Assembly (NCBI GenBank): GCA_963575745.1
Contig: CAUYUJ010016060.1
Location: 1,672,586-1,736,585, forward strand
Direction of reading: 5' to 3'
Origin: Prorocentrum cordatum
Lineage: Eukaryota; Sar; Dinophyceae; Prorocentrales; Prorocentraceae
DNA: 64,000 bases
Shown here: piece after piece, positions 32,691-44,784 of the stretch
How the letters are laid out: the number at the start of each line of letters is the position of its first letter
How positions within the stretch are numbered: the stretch's first letter is position 1
Made by a program: the position numbers and the translations under genes
The notes under the pieces: generated by a model
Seen by the model: only the letters and a program-made list of their open reading frames with translations
Database searches by the model: none
What the model was told of the DNA's origin: nothing

Positions 32691-33229
32691 TGCTGCGGAG
32701 ACAATCGTTTGTTTCGCTCCGCCTGGCCCCTCCTCCCCCCCCCTTCCTAGGGCTCGAGGACGGCCCAACAGGACCCCAAAAACGGCCCCAGAGGTTCCGG
32801 AGTCTGCCCAAGAGGGTCCCAAGAAATCCCAACGGGATTTCAAGAGAGGGCCAACAGAGTCCGCTGGGCCGTCTTTGGAGAGTCTTGCGGCCGTTTTGAG
32901 GCGGTCTCTGGCTCAGGGCGCCGTGGAGCCGTGGAGCAAAGTGCAGAGGGCGCGATTTTGTGTGGATGCGCGCGGCAGGGGGGCGTCGCTCCCAGAGAAC
33001 AGCAGAAACATTTCCCGAAAGCCAACGAGCGCTCTCATATGGCCCCAACGTGCCTGCGACAGGGTGGCGGAGTTTCATTGTTGGCGTTCGAATGTTCAGA
33101 AAGGGAATTGGTCGGCGCCTCAGTATGTGTGCCGTTCGCGCCAAGGCGCGTCAGGCTGCAATGCTGGCTTGCAGGTGACGTCCGCCTGCGGTCAGCCCAG
33201 TGAATTTGATGCTTTGCTTTACTTTCAAG
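32691..33229. other. No gene seen
   Basis: Non-repetitive, apart from a short CCAAGA-like part near 32755-32900. Confidence 0.4.
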
Positions 33230-33570
33230 AGCGGGTCGCTCCACCTTGCGCGCACATCCTTGGGCAATCGACCAGATAAGTGCGCGCGGGGTTGTTGTGT
33301 CTCTGGCGAGACCCCGCCAGTGCAGCTTCTTTCTCTTCACCGCGGAGGCGATCGTTTATTTCATTTCGCCTTGCGTGCACACCCGTGGGCAATCGACCAG
33401 ATAAATGCGCGCCAGGTTGATGCGTCTCCGTCGGAAAATATACATGTCATGTCCTGTTGTTCACTCTTTTCGCTCCAGGGGCAGCGAGGAGTTTCGCTAC
33501 GCTTTGTGTGCGCACCCTTGGATTACTTACCAGGCGAGTATGCCCCAAGCGGTGCGTCTCTACCAGTATG
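33230..33570 (+). repeat. Three degenerate tandem units (~120 bp)
   Basis: TGGGCAATCGACCAGATAA occurs at about 33262 and 33391, and a weaker TGGATTACTTACCAGGCGAG at 33520, each followed by GCGCGC or GCGTCTC words. A related piece lies at 31808-31860. Confidence 0.65.
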
Positions 33571-33945
33571 TATGTATGCATGCATGCATGCATGCATGCA
33601 TGTATGTATGTATGTATATATATGTATGTATGTTTGTTTGTTTGTAGGTATGTATATATGTATCTATCTATGTATGTATGTATGTATGTATGTATGTATG
33701 TATGTATGTATGTATGTATGTATGTATGTGTGTGTGTATGTATTTATGTGTGTATGTATGTATGTATGTATGTATGTATGTATGTATGTATGTATGTATG
33801 TGGTTATGTATGTATGTATGTATGTATGTATGTATGTATGTATGTATGTATGTATGTATAGAAACATTTGTATATATACACATAACTATACATGTGTATA
33901 CATGTGTATATATATATGTAGATATACATATATATAAATATAAAT
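33563..33945. repeat. (TATG)n array
   Basis: TATG tetramers to about 33860, then AT-rich ACAT/TATA runs. Confidence 0.95.
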
Positions 33946-34019
33946 ATAGGACACCGGAGTTCCAGGTCCCCGGGGGGGCCCGGCCTCATTTCTCTACGGC
34001 GGGACCGGGGCTCCAGGAC

Positions 34020-34545
34020 CCCCCGCTCCCGGTCCAAAACGGCCTCGATGGCCTCCAAGACGGCCAAGATGACCCATGATGGCTGCAGAAATGCCTGCAA
34101 GAACGCTAAGATGGCCTCAAGAGAGCCCTCGATGGCTCCAAGAGGTACCCTACACGGTCCAATATGGGGTCAAGATAAGTCCAAATAGCCTCCGAGGCGG
34201 CCAAGACGCCTCCAAGACATCCGTTGGGAAATCCCGAAAAAGCTAAATGAATCGATTTCCCGTTTGGTTTTGATTTTTTTTGCATTTGTTTTTTTTCGGC
34301 CTGCTGACGGTCCAGATGGCGCACGAGGCCCCCAAGATCGCTCCCAGAGCACCCAAGAGGCCTCCACGATAGCCCCGTGACGGCCCAAGAAGCACCAAAA
34401 ATGGCCCCAGGAGGGCCCCAAGACGGCTCAAGAGGACTCAACACGCCTGAGATTGCCTCCAAGACAGCCACGAAGCGCTCCAAGCGGGCTCGAAGACGGC
34501 GAAGACAGGCCTCAAAAACGACTTCCTGCAGCGTCCGACGGGCCA
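34020..34545 (+). repeat. CCAAGA block with 10-11-bp spacing
   Basis: Blocks at 34020-34220 and 34300-34540, separated by a T-rich segment at 34255-34300. Confidence 0.75.
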
Positions 34546-34609
34546 GGAACGCTGTGAGACAGCCAAAGAGGCCGGGACAATGCGGAAAGATGGCTGCCGC
34601 GGGGCACGC

Positions 34610-35195
34610 GTGCACGGGTGCGCTGAACTCTTTGTGGGGCACGATCCGCGTGAAGTGTCGCGCGAACACGCCCGCTGAGGCCGCATGTGGACCTCCTCCG
34701 GGCACGCCCCGTGCCAAACATGTTCCGAAGTGGGCGCGGGGGCGCCATGCAAAGATGCCCGTTCTGGAGCATGATTCGCGTGACAGGTGTGTCGACATGG
34801 GCGGGGGGGGGCGCTGTTCGAACCTTCGGGGCCTTTAATTCGGTGGTGCTCCTTGGGGGCATGATCCACGTGACGGGGTGTACCGCCATGGCTGGGGGGG
34901 GGCGCAGTGCGAACCTTGCTTCGGGGGCCGTGGGTGGAGATCCCTGTGGGCCACGATCACGATCAGTGTGCGAGGTGTACCGAAGTAGGCGGGACGGCGG
35001 GATGCGAACTTTGTCTTTGAGGCCGTCCGTGGATGTCCTTGCGGGCCACGATCCGTATGAGAGGTACGCCGAACTGAGCGGGCCGATGTTATGAAATTCC
35101 CCTCTGGTGCCACAGATGCATTTAGTTGCGGGGTACGGTCCTCCTGAGGGACGTGCCACTATGCGAACCTCGTCTCTAGGGATGGAATCACGTTG
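34610..35195 (-). repeat. ~88-bp satellite (reverse)
   Basis: Units contain GCGGGCCACGATCCGTATGA, a GCGAACCT word and GCCGTCCGTGGAT. Start words near 34741, 34808, 34899, 34993, 35080 and 35157 give spacings of 67-94 bp. It is the reverse complement of the satellite at 63000-63960. Confidence 0.75.
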
Positions 35196-35244
35196 GTCTC
35201 CTATATATATATGCATATACAGATGCAGATGTGGACATCGTCGC

Positions 35245-35585
35245 ATATATTGCAACACATGGGTTGCACAACTTAGATTGCCCCACATCGAATGCACAAC
35301 ATAGTCTGCAACATTCTGATTGCACCATATATGTGGCACAAGCTAGATTGCACCATCTAGATTGCACCACTTGGACTACACCACATATCTTGCACACTAT
35401 ATATGTGTATGTATATGTGTGTTTGTGTTGCTTATAATATTTTGGATAACATAGAGACACGACGTTGTTTGCATAACCTCTATTGCACCACATGGGTTGC
35501 ACTATAGATCTGTTACATGTGCAACACCACATCGATTGCACAACGCATATTGCACCATACGCGTTGCACACCATCTATTGCGAGA
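35245..35585 (+). repeat. GATTGCACCACA repeat, ~15 bp
   Basis: Words such as TAGATTGCACCATC, TAGATTGCACCAC and CGATTGCACAACG recur at about 15-bp steps, with a TA/TG interruption at 35395-35455. Confidence 0.8.
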
Positions 35586-35661
35586 CACACGCTGTTCGGA
35601 GCCCAAGCTGGCTAACACACACATCTGTATATGTATACATACATGTGACATGTATTTGTTT

Positions 35662-35667
<6 letters not shown>

Positions 35668-35706
<39 letters not shown>

Positions 35707-35790
35707 AAGAACGAGAGAGGAAGAGGCGGAGGAAGCGACAGAGAAAGACAGATAGAGAGAACAACAGAGAGAGAGAGACAACAAAACAAT
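35668..35790. repeat. (GA)n tract
   Basis: Pure GA for about 35 bp, then imperfect GA/GAA. Confidence 0.9.
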
Positions 35791-36986
35791 GGAACAAACA
35801 CTCCGCTCGGCCCCTGAGGCTGGCGCCATGGTGCCGGCGGCGCCCAGCGGAGTGCCACAGCCGCCCCCGGCGATGCCGCAGCAGGGGCGCGCCCGCTTCT
35901 TGTGCCCCGCCCTCTTTTCAGCCGAAGTCAAATCCTTTCCCTCCTCCCTCTCGCTGCTCCTCCTTCTCGCTGTTCTTCCTCCTCCTCCTCCCTCTCTTCG
36001 CTCCTCCTCTTCGCTTCTCCTCATCACCCCTCGTCATCACTCCTCTCTATTCCCCCCCCCTTCATGACTCCTCTTTCTCGCCTCTCCTCCCCCACCCCCT
36101 CCCTTCTGCTCTCTCCTGCAGGATCCAGGAGTCCAGGGGGGGGTACAGACCCCTTCTCGTGTCGCTGATACCTCGCTGGAGGGATGCCGGGCAGTTTCTT
36201 TTCGCGTGAAGGATACAGGAAAGTTGTTGTTCTGAGCGGGGTTCCCGCTGGGCACCGTGTCGAGCTGCATTATCCTACCCTGCCCCATTCTTTATCAGAG
36301 TGAGGGGGGCCGAGCGGTCCACTGTCTCTAGGTGCGTAGCTGAAGTTGGGATCCGCGGTGCGAGTTATTGTTGGTGTTGTTGTGTTGTTGTCGTGTTGTT
36401 GTTGTCGTCGTCCTCGCCCGCGACCCAGCCGCGAAGCACTCGCGACCCACCCGGGATCTAGATGCTGGCTTCTCCAAGTTTGCATTCGAGCCTCGCAGAC
36501 TTGCGACGACGCCCCAAACTTCCCGCCCCCGGACTCTTCCCCGCATCTCCCCGAGATAGAGTACTTCGCCCCGGGGCCGTCATTGGATCAGAAGCCAGTT
36601 CCAAAGGAAGGCGCCCGGCGGACAGCAACAGTGGGACAACAAACGCGAGGGGGTCGAGGATGGCAGGGAAGTGCTCCTAAAACAGGCCGCCTCTAGACCT
36701 GTCACTGCGAGGCCCAGAAGGTGCACGAGGGTCGCACGTTCCTTCATCCCCTGTTCATTGCCTCCACGTCAGCGAGCACCCGAGGAGAAAGGTCGAGACC
36801 TCAGCGGGTCCACGCTGTCAAACAAGGATTAGCGACGACGCTGGAGGTCTGATGAGGCGCATGCTGCGGGGGCGTGCAGGAGGCCGCGCCGTCGAACCCG
36901 GCCACCTCAAGGAGGGAGTGGACCCTCTTTAGGCCATCTGGGGAGCCTCTCGTGAGCTTCCTGCGCCGTCGGACACGTAATCCTCT
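35791..36986. other. No gene seen
   Basis: A CCT-rich part (35940-36115), a GTT-rich part (36368-36412) and otherwise mixed sequence without motifs. Confidence 0.4.
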
Positions 36987-37560
36987 TATCACGACGTTGT
37001 CGATGCTTTTCCCCAGCATCAAGGGGGCGAATGTACCCCCAGCCCACCAGGGAACGAGCCACCAGGGGACGACCTGGTGATCACCCCCCGTAACTTCCGT
37101 GCTGGCCGTTGCCTCGGGAAGCGGGAGCTGAGGCGGAAACGGCTTTGCACGGCCGGACGAGAAACCCTCGCCGCATCTACGCGCGCGACGCGTCGCAGTG
37201 CAGGGGGGGCGGGAGGGTGATCGCGCGCACTGCGACGCGGCCTGCGCCCTGTGAGGCGCCCTGCCACGCGACGGCAGGATTGCGCGAAGCAGGTCGCCCT
37301 GTCAGGCGCCCTGCGACGCAAAGCGCCTTGTGCGGCGCCCTGCCAACGGACGGCAGGCACTCGGCCCCGCGGGGACGTGACCCCCCGAGCCTTGACCCAG
37401 CGGCACATTGGGCGCCGACGAAGCTGGGAAAGGCCGCCTGCGGGCCACTGCCAGCACAGCTGGCGCTGGCAATGCTGATCTTGACCCTGATGTGCGAAGC
37501 ATCTGCGTCTCTAGATCGCCCATTATCCGAAAAGCTTGGCCTTCCTCCTAATATGATCAA
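36987..37560 (+). repeat. Recent tandem duplication, copy 1
   Basis: It starts TATCACGACGTTGTCGATGC and ends CTTCCTCCTAATATGATCAA. Compared with copy 2 it has about 110 extra bp at 37060-37170. The rest is about 98% identical, and the differences are mostly transitions. Confidence 0.9.
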
Positions 37561-38022
37561 TATCACGACGTTGTCGATGCTTTTCCCCAGCATCAAGGGG
37601 GCGAATGTACCCCCAGCCCACCATGGAAGGCCGCATCTACGCGCGCGACGCGTCGCAGTGCAGGGGGGGGACGGGAGGGTGATCGCGCGCGCTGCGACGC
37701 GGCCTGCGCCATGCGAGGCGCCCTGCCACGTGACGGCAGGATTGCGCGAAGCAGGTCGCCCTGTCAGGCGCCCTGCGACGCAAAGCGCCTTGCGCGGCGC
37801 CCTGCCAACGGACGGCAGGCACTCGGCCCCGCGGGGACGTGACCCCCCGAGCCTTGACCCAGCGGCACATTGGGCGCCGACGAAGCTGGGAAAGGCCGCC
37901 TGCGGACCACTGCCAGCACAGCTGGCACTGGCAATGTTGATCTTGACCCTGATGTGCGAAGCATCTGCGTCTCTAGATCGCCCATTATCCGAAAAGCTTC
38001 GCCTTCCTCCTAATAGGATGAA
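37561..38022 (+). repeat. Recent tandem duplication, copy 2
   Basis: Direct continuation of copy 1 with the same start word. One plus frame (37109-38125) runs through both copies and repeats itself, but it has no recognisable domain and the minus strand is equally open. Confidence 0.9.
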
Positions 38023-40859
38023 TTTGGGCGCCTCGTGGTCCCAATTGGAGGCTTCCTGGGGTCAGCACGAGGGCCTCTTGAGCCGTCCTGGGTGTTCTTT
38101 CATCAGCGATCCCTTGCGGGCCTGAGCATTTGATATCGTTGCAACCGTGAGAAACCGAAATCGCGCCCCGTATGTGGCCTTCGGCTATTACCCTGGGGTG
38201 TCTCTGAAGGTGGCGGGCCTTGAAGTCGTTTCCCTGGCAGCGATGGATTCGTCCCTGCAGCTCAAGTGCGCCTGGCGTTTGAACCGTTCCAGTCGACGCA
38301 GGCGCAGACAAATGTTTGTCGGCAGGCAACGGCAACGTTCTGGCGTAGCACCGGCGTAGCACCAAAAACGCTGCGGCTTGGCGCAAAGTCTCACTCACCC
38401 GGGAGCGTTCACGATACTAAGGGAACAGGCCGTAATGCATTTGGGGCAACGCGGTCGGTGTGCCCGACGAATTATATGTGGTTGGCAATTCCTATTTCGC
38501 ATGCTGCACTTCAACGAATGAGAGCCCTTGTGCGCGACACAGTGGCTGAAGTGTGGCCTTGGGTGAAGTCCAGGCCCCCCCGCTAGGTTGAGCTGGGCCC
38601 TTTGCATCCCAACATGGGTTGCTCTGCGGTGTCAGTGGAGAGTAGGAGGCAGCGAAGACAGCGGGATCTTCTCAGGTACAGTTGCTTCCAGGCGCTGGCG
38701 CTCTACCAGGATCTAACCCTGCACTGGGGCCCACGGCCGCCAGGTCGAATCTTTGTCGGCGGGAATATCGCTCAATTGTCCACAATACGGGCAGCAATTT
38801 CGAGTTGCTTACGCTTGCTATCCCCTCCTCGCGTGCATGTGCAGAAGGCTTGGGATGGAGGATGAAAGTATGCGTGGCCTTGGCAGCACGTCCAACATGG
38901 CACGATCATGGTGCGCGAGCGCTTGAAACGTGGAGGGGGCGGGCCCCCGCTCGTGCAGAAGCGCTCCGCGACGAAGGCCAGCAGACCAAGGCTTCGGATG
39001 CGTCTGGCACTCGCGGTTTTGCGTGCAGAGGCGGACCACAATCGAGCAGTCTGACTGCTCGCTCCCCGCGCTCCTGGAATATCGGTGAGCCGGCCACGCA
39101 AACAGTCTGCGGCTGCTTGGGAGCTCTGGGATGAAACGTCGATCGCGGGCTCCTGAGCACGCGTAATGATGGTTTCTCATTCGCCCAGACCCAGGCACGC
39201 GCGGCCCTGGAGAGTTCCCCAACCCAGCGTCGAAAGGCCGAGCACTGTATATCAACATCACACTCCCGCAAGAACGATGTCCCTCCAGTCCACCTGTTCC
39301 CCTCTCAGCAGTGAATGTTGCGGCTTGGGGTCGCTGGTCGGGGTCGAGGCATTGGTTTCGGAGTGGGGGCTCTGCCAAGCTCGATGCCTCGCGCGGTCGG
39401 GCAGATCGCACACGGGGCACAAACCGTCGTTCGCAGCTCGCCACCGGTGCTCGAGCGCGGGCCCACATACCTTTTTACAAACACAAGTGGGGCCAAGTTG
39501 CTGTCTTTCGGCGCGAGCATTTTTCCCTTCGGCCCCTGGGAGCGGCGCGGGAGATTATCACGCAGCCGTGCCCCCTGAGGATCAGGGGTGCGTCTTCGCG
39601 AAGGGCCCCCTCCTGTCACCTGCTGGTGGCTACCTGGGGCGCGTCAGCGACCGTGGCGTGGCAGGCGCATCCGACATGCACTTCGCGAGCACAATCACCC
39701 GTAAACGCGCCGGCGGAAATTGGCGCCAACTGCGCGCGATGCAAGAGGAGGCGCGTTCGCCCAGAAGGATTCAGACTCTGGGCGACTCCTTGTCTGACGA
39801 GAGCGGCAGCGGCATCCACGGCAAATCCACGTCTGGAGGCCCACCAGATTCCAGACCCTGGATTCTTGTTCGGAGGAGGAGGAGGAGGAGGAGGAGGAGG
39901 AGCCCCCACCCCCGAGCAAGCCAGACCATTGAAGCGCCTAGTGGCGCAAGTTGCCCACGTCTTCGGCGAGGCCCCCTGGGGCGGCGCCCGCCTTTGGCCC
40001 GGGCTTCCCAGGCGGGGCCCGAGCGGCTGGGGTCGGAGGATCGCACCGCGTTGCCGATGCATCGGCGACGCGGCTCGATGTGGAGCCCGATTTTCGCCGA
40101 GCCGAGGGCGCCGGCGGCGACGTCGCCGGCGCGTCGCCGACGCGGCGCGACTTTCCGACCCGATCTACTTGGGCCCCATGTGGGGGCGAGGCTCTGCTCG
40201 AAGACAAAGTGCGGGACAAAAGTGAGCTTTTGGAGCTCATCGCAGATTTCATGGATCGGCGCCAGATCCTCTCCTGGGCACGCGGAGCGCGCCGGGGGCG
40301 GCGCCGGAGATGCCGCCTGGGGGCCCGTGCGCTGGTCCGACAGTTTGCGTTGGCGCATGCCTTGGCTCCGCGATCTGTCCAGGGCATTCGCTCCCAGCGC
40401 CGCCTCGGAATGCGAGGGCAGGGCCTGGCGCCAGGGGCTTGCCGCGCAGGGGCCCCCGGCGCGGCGCGAGGCCCGAGCCGGGGCGCCCTTGCCCGATGAG
40501 GCCAGCCACGCTCGTCGGGCCATCGCCCTTCCCCTCGGCCTCCTCCTCATTCTCCTCCCCCTCCTTCCCCCATCGTCCTCCTCCGTGGCCACTTCTGGCC
40601 CAAGCTGTCCCGTGCCCGAGCGTCTCGGGCATTGCGCGCGCCAACTTCAGGACAGCGCTCTGCGTGCGCGAGCCCGTTTTGGCTTCGGATTCGCGCTCCG
40701 CCAGATGCTCTGCCATGGCCCGCGAGCTGCGCCCAAGCAGCGGGGCAGGGGCCACGGGGGCCACAGCGGCGGCGGCTGGTTCGCGGCCGCCCGCGCCGAC
40801 GCAGCGGGCGCTCGGGTTGGGCGCCGTTGGCGCGGCGGGAAGCGCGGCTGCAAGGGGAG
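38023..40859. other. No gene recognised; GC-rich
   Basis: Up to about 39150 the DNA looks like frameshifted, old coding sequence. From 39166 to 41211 a 681-residue plus frame is open, but so are long minus frames. The cause is GC content and a GGA tract at 39872-39901. Part of this could be the 5' end of the decayed LINE that follows. Confidence 0.35.
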
Positions 40860-41480
40860 CTTGGGCGCGCGGGCCTACTGCGAGCACTGCGGGGCCAGCA
40901 GATGGGTGAGTCCTTCAGCGCGCGCGCCGTGCGACTATTCGGGCGCTGGCACGCCTTGGCCTCATCTGCAGTCTCGGCCCGGCCCTCCTCGCGCCCGTCC
41001 CGGCGCGGGGGGCGCCTGCGAAGGTGGAGGCGACGGGCCTGGCGGCAGCGGCGCGCTCGCGGCCGACGAGCTGCGGGCCCTCGTCTCTTCGCGCGAGAAT
41101 AGCGGGGACACGGCCCCGGCAAGCGAGCAAGCACAGGGCTGCGCTCGAGCGACTCGCCTAGCCCGATCAAGTCGCCCCCGCGCAGCAGCGCGCGGCCAAG
41201 GCTCACATTAAGGTGCGATTCTGAGAGCGTGAGCTCAGCGCCCATTTGGACAGGCCCTCGAAGCTTGAGGAGCAGCTTCCAGTTCAAGAGGCAGCTGCGA
41301 AGGCTGCTCGTGGCGGGCATCAACAGACAGACACGACCTACGTTGTCAAGGGGCTGGCTGGTGGCATGGTGGAAGTTGGGCCTCGCCAGACGGGCGCCGT
41401 GGGCAATGTCGACGTGGCGGAGCTCATGGATGGCACCAGGTACGATTGTCGACTTGGTCGGCCTCGACTCCGTCTTCAAG
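40860..41480 (+). pseudogene. Decayed LINE: ORF1 remains
   Basis: The frame around 40870-40960 reads AYCEHCGASRW and then APCDYSGAGTPW. This is a CxxCG...CxxCG zinc-finger pattern in which the fourth Cys has become Ser. At 41225-41330, in shifted frames, ERELSAHLDRPSKLEEQLPV and VQEAAAKAARGG look like a broken coiled coil. The order, zinc finger then coiled coil, is the same as in ORF1 of the intact element at 60-61.5 kb. Frames break several times, so no protein can be made. Assignment depends on the endonuclease and RT remains that follow on the same strand. Confidence 0.45.
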
Positions 41481-42129
41481 TTTGACGTGGGCGAGCGCGT
41501 TCTCGCGCAAGCTGCGCATCCAGGAGGCGGCGGAGGTGCCGCGGCTGATGCGGCCACCGGCGCCGAGGCTGCCGCGGGCGATGGCGCGGGGGCCGCGCCC
41601 CCGGCTGAGGCGGGCCCCGGCTGAGGCGGGCCGCGGGGGCGCGAAGCGACCCCAGCTGAGGCGGGCCGCAGGCGGCGACGGCGACGACCCTCGTCCTGCC
41701 GACGTGCGCGAGCGCTCGGCGGCACTGTCGGATAGGCCTTCGCATTCTGCCCCCCTCTGCTGCCCAGCCCGCTTAATGCAGGCGGCAGGGGGGCTCGCTG
41801 CGATCACGATAATGACCGGACATTATTTGCAGAGTTGTGCTTGAGGATCGCCTTGCACGGCCCATTGCAAATCTCGGACCATACATTCAGTCGTTGGTGT
41901 ATTCCTCCGACAGTGGCCCAGCGGCCGCGGGAAGTTGCGGGAGACGTTTCAGCATGTGGGATACCACGTCGGCGCCACCGCTGGCGCATTCCCCGGCGAG
42001 CCCGTCGGCCCCCGTCACCCCCCGTCGGTTCCGGCGCAGGGCTTGCGGGCTTAATTTTTTTCACGGCCTGATCAAAAGCGGGCCGATGACGGTTCTGGGG
42101 TTTTCGTACTCCCCTGGGCCCCGGGCAAG

Positions 42130-42720
42130 GATGCCCTAGTTTTGAAAGCGCGTAGGTGCAAGTGCACGGCGCGGTCGTCAGCCATGGAGCGGCTGCCGAC
42201 GACTGCGGCGCACGTGGTCTCGTTGCAGGAACATCACGTTAAGTGGTTTCAATTTGCGGAGGCCCAGCAATGGCTACTCAGGAGGGGCTGGAAGGGCTTC
42301 TTTGAATTTGCTAAGGTGACGAGTGGTACGAGTGACCAGTACACCTCAGGTGATGCGGCGGTGCTGGCATGGGTTTCTCGGGCTTGCACGAGCCCGTCGG
42401 CGGCGCTGAGGTGGTGAACCACACAGCTAACGTGGACACCCTAGCTCCTAGCTGGCATGCCAGCGACTGCGAGTTAATGTTTGTCTTCGTACGTTAGTGG
42501 GTGTTTTTTTTTTTGACATGGAGCCCAGCACCCATGGAACGCGTCAGTACGTGGAGGCCCTGGAAGCCCATCTGGTTTGCACGAGTTCTGGGACGTGTTT
42601 GTCTTCTGTGATTTGAAGGGTCCTGGGCTGGTCTCCAGTGGGTTAGCGCAGGGCATTAGCAGTGCGAGTGCAAACCGCATGGCCAACGTTGCACCGCACT
42701 ACCCAGTGGAGTTGACTTTG
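42130..42720 (+). pseudogene. Decayed LINE: APE endonuclease remains
   Basis: The plus frame 42142-42417 reads HVVSLQEHHVKWFQFAEAQQ, with the Gln-Glu pair typical of the second motif of APE-type endonucleases, then WLLRRGWKGFFEF. About 42690-42720, in another frame, NVAPHYPVELTL resembles the domain's closing His motif. The preceding Asp is Pro here, as it is in the intact LINE (ISPHCYVEI). Middle motifs with the catalytic Asp-Asn are not found in order, so the domain is broken. Confidence 0.55.
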
Positions 42721-43128
42721 TTCGAGCAGCTAGCCATCTTGCAGATTCTCGCTCCGCGGGCCCCCCCCCCCGCTGCCGCCAGAACAAACTGCGGAGCCAG
42801 CTCCTGCGGCGCGAGATTGGCAGCCAGCGTTGAAGCTTGCGGGAAGGGATTTTTGAATGTGCCAGACGTGGTTCTCGAGAGGCCTTTCCTGGGCTGGACG
42901 GGGCTCTACCGAGCCCGGGAAAACGCGGCCGAGCTTGACATCGAGGGGGCCCTTCAGATTCAACCGGCAAAACGGGACGTCGAAAGGAAGCCCCGCAGCA
43001 CTGGCGGGCAGACACACGCAGGCGAGAGAAGCGCCCCGGCAGTCACCCAGCCCATTTCTGCATGCGCTGGCTGAACCAGAGTCCCAGACCACGGTGGACG
43101 CAGTTGCGCGCAGTGGGTAAGGGAGCGC

Positions 43129-44620
43129 ATGAGAGGAGAAAGGTTCAGGGCACCACTTCGTGACAACCTCGCCCGCGGCAGTTATCAGCGGCTGTGCTTG
43201 GCAGTTTGCGCGTTCATCGTGAAGGGCGGCCAGACCTTCGAGGGGTGCTACAGTTTTCTGGCGCGGATTGAAGATTCCTGCCAGGCTGCTGCAGCGGCCG
43301 CTAAGTCTGATGCTGATCGGCCATGGGAGGAGCGGCTTCTAAAGGACATCGACCAGGGAGCTCGCGCGGCTCCCGCCTGGTCTAAGCCTGCAGATGCATG
43401 GGCCCCGTCTTCGACACTCTCAGCGTCGGGACAGGTGCTGACAGATCCGATATCTTTATTAAGCGCAAAAGGTTCGATGTTCAAGGCTCTGTGGCTAGCT
43501 GCTGAGGGGGCGGGGCGTCCCGATCACAATCTCTGCGAGGACTTCGAGCCCGGGGGGCCTCTTCCTCGCGTGTCTTCATATACGATTCGCCTGGCTAGTT
43601 ATGTGGTGAAGTACTTGGAGTGATGTCGCACATGCTTGCGATTCTCGAAATGATGTCGACTCCTCCCGATCCAGATTCGATTGGCGACGCTTGCAATGTT
43701 GCCGAAGCCGATGGGGAGCCTGAGGCCGATCGGCATTTTCACTTCCGCGCACAGGATGCGGGGGAAAGTTCGGGGATCGATCGCGCAGGAGTGGGAGGGG
43801 GCTCATCCGGCAAGTTTCCTGCCGGCCAGCGGTTTCAAGTGCGCGACCGATGTTGCGTGGCGTCAGGCGGCTAGGTCTGAACTACCCGCAGCGGAGGCTA
43901 TGCGGCGACGATCTTGTGGGGCATGTTAAAAATTCACGAACTGGTGGATTTGAAAGATTTAGAGGCTAGGTGCATCGAACGACGGTCAAGGTATCTTCAT
44001 CGGCGCGCAGGAGTGCCAGGTTCATTAACATCATTGGTTTCCTGGCGGGCCCGTTCCTGACTTTCCGCGGGACCATTGCGGGGTGCAGCCTAGCTACAAC
44101 ATGCATGAGCATATGCTACATGACAGCCTTGATGAACCTTTTCAGCGGGGCTTTCGGTCGGTCTGGATCTGTTCATAGACGACGAAACGGCTTCCAGCAC
44201 CGGCGCGTTTCATGGGGTTCCCAAAGACTTGAAGCCAGCTGCGGCTGCAGTTTACGCCGCTGTCACCAATGACCTGAAGAGTGCAATTTCGCCCGACGAG
44301 GCGCATTTGGTGGCCGGCGACCCTTTTCTAGGCAAGCTTCTCTCTGAATGGTTGGTTTTTGCGGCGGGGCACAGTCCAGATTTTTCGACCGCTGTCAACT
44401 TAGGGGTCGATGATGCGACGGGGCGGGGGAGAAGGGCGAGAGGGCGAGCGGTCAAGCGCAAGCAGACGGAGAGAGTGTTCAAGGTCAAGGTCGAGCGCAT
44501 AACGACAGCAGCATATCCTGGGGCGCTCGGCAAAGAAGATTGTCTAGTGGACCTTTGCCTGGACTGCGCTACGATGCTGAAGTTCGTGGGCCCAGCAATT
44601 TCGAGGTAGGCAGAATCAGA
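43129..44620 (+). pseudogene. Decayed LINE: reverse transcriptase
   Basis: The linker frame 43129-43623 reads PAWSKPADAW and similar helices. At 43681-43929 the frame reads LPKPMGSLRPIGIF, the finger motif PK-x-x-G-x-RPIGI. After an interrupted stretch, GLDLFIDDE at about 44160 is the likely xIDD catalytic motif. Further on, VNLGVDDATGRGRRARGRA at 44395-44455 is a basic C-terminal region. Stops and frame changes separate the parts, so it cannot be translated as one protein. Motif order and strand agree with the flanking endonuclease and RNase H remains. Confidence 0.6.
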
Positions 44621-44784
44621 CAGCAGGCTGGCAAGTGTTTGTGTCCTTCTTGCGGGGGACGGTCTCTTTCCTCGGCCCATGTCTTTGAGGATGAACCTTC
44701 TGGCGCGGTACGGCAGCACCCGTAGTCAGATGGAGTGAGGAGGTCTGGGCGGCGCAACGCAGATCCTTTGCATCTTCCGTCGGC

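Noticed and set aside
34610-35195. CRISPR-like alternation of repeats and unique parts
   Set aside because: The 88-bp units diverge along their entire length and have no exact short repeats with equal spacers; the genome is eukaryotic.
37109-38125. 338-residue frame through the tandem duplication
   Set aside because: It repeats because the DNA does. Differences between copies show no codon-position pattern I could see, and no domain is recognisable.
39166-41211. 681-residue plus-strand frame
   Set aside because: Open because of high GC content and a GGA tract, with a long minus frame over the same DNA. Only its end (from about 40870) shows a zinc-finger-like part, reported as LINE ORF1 remains.
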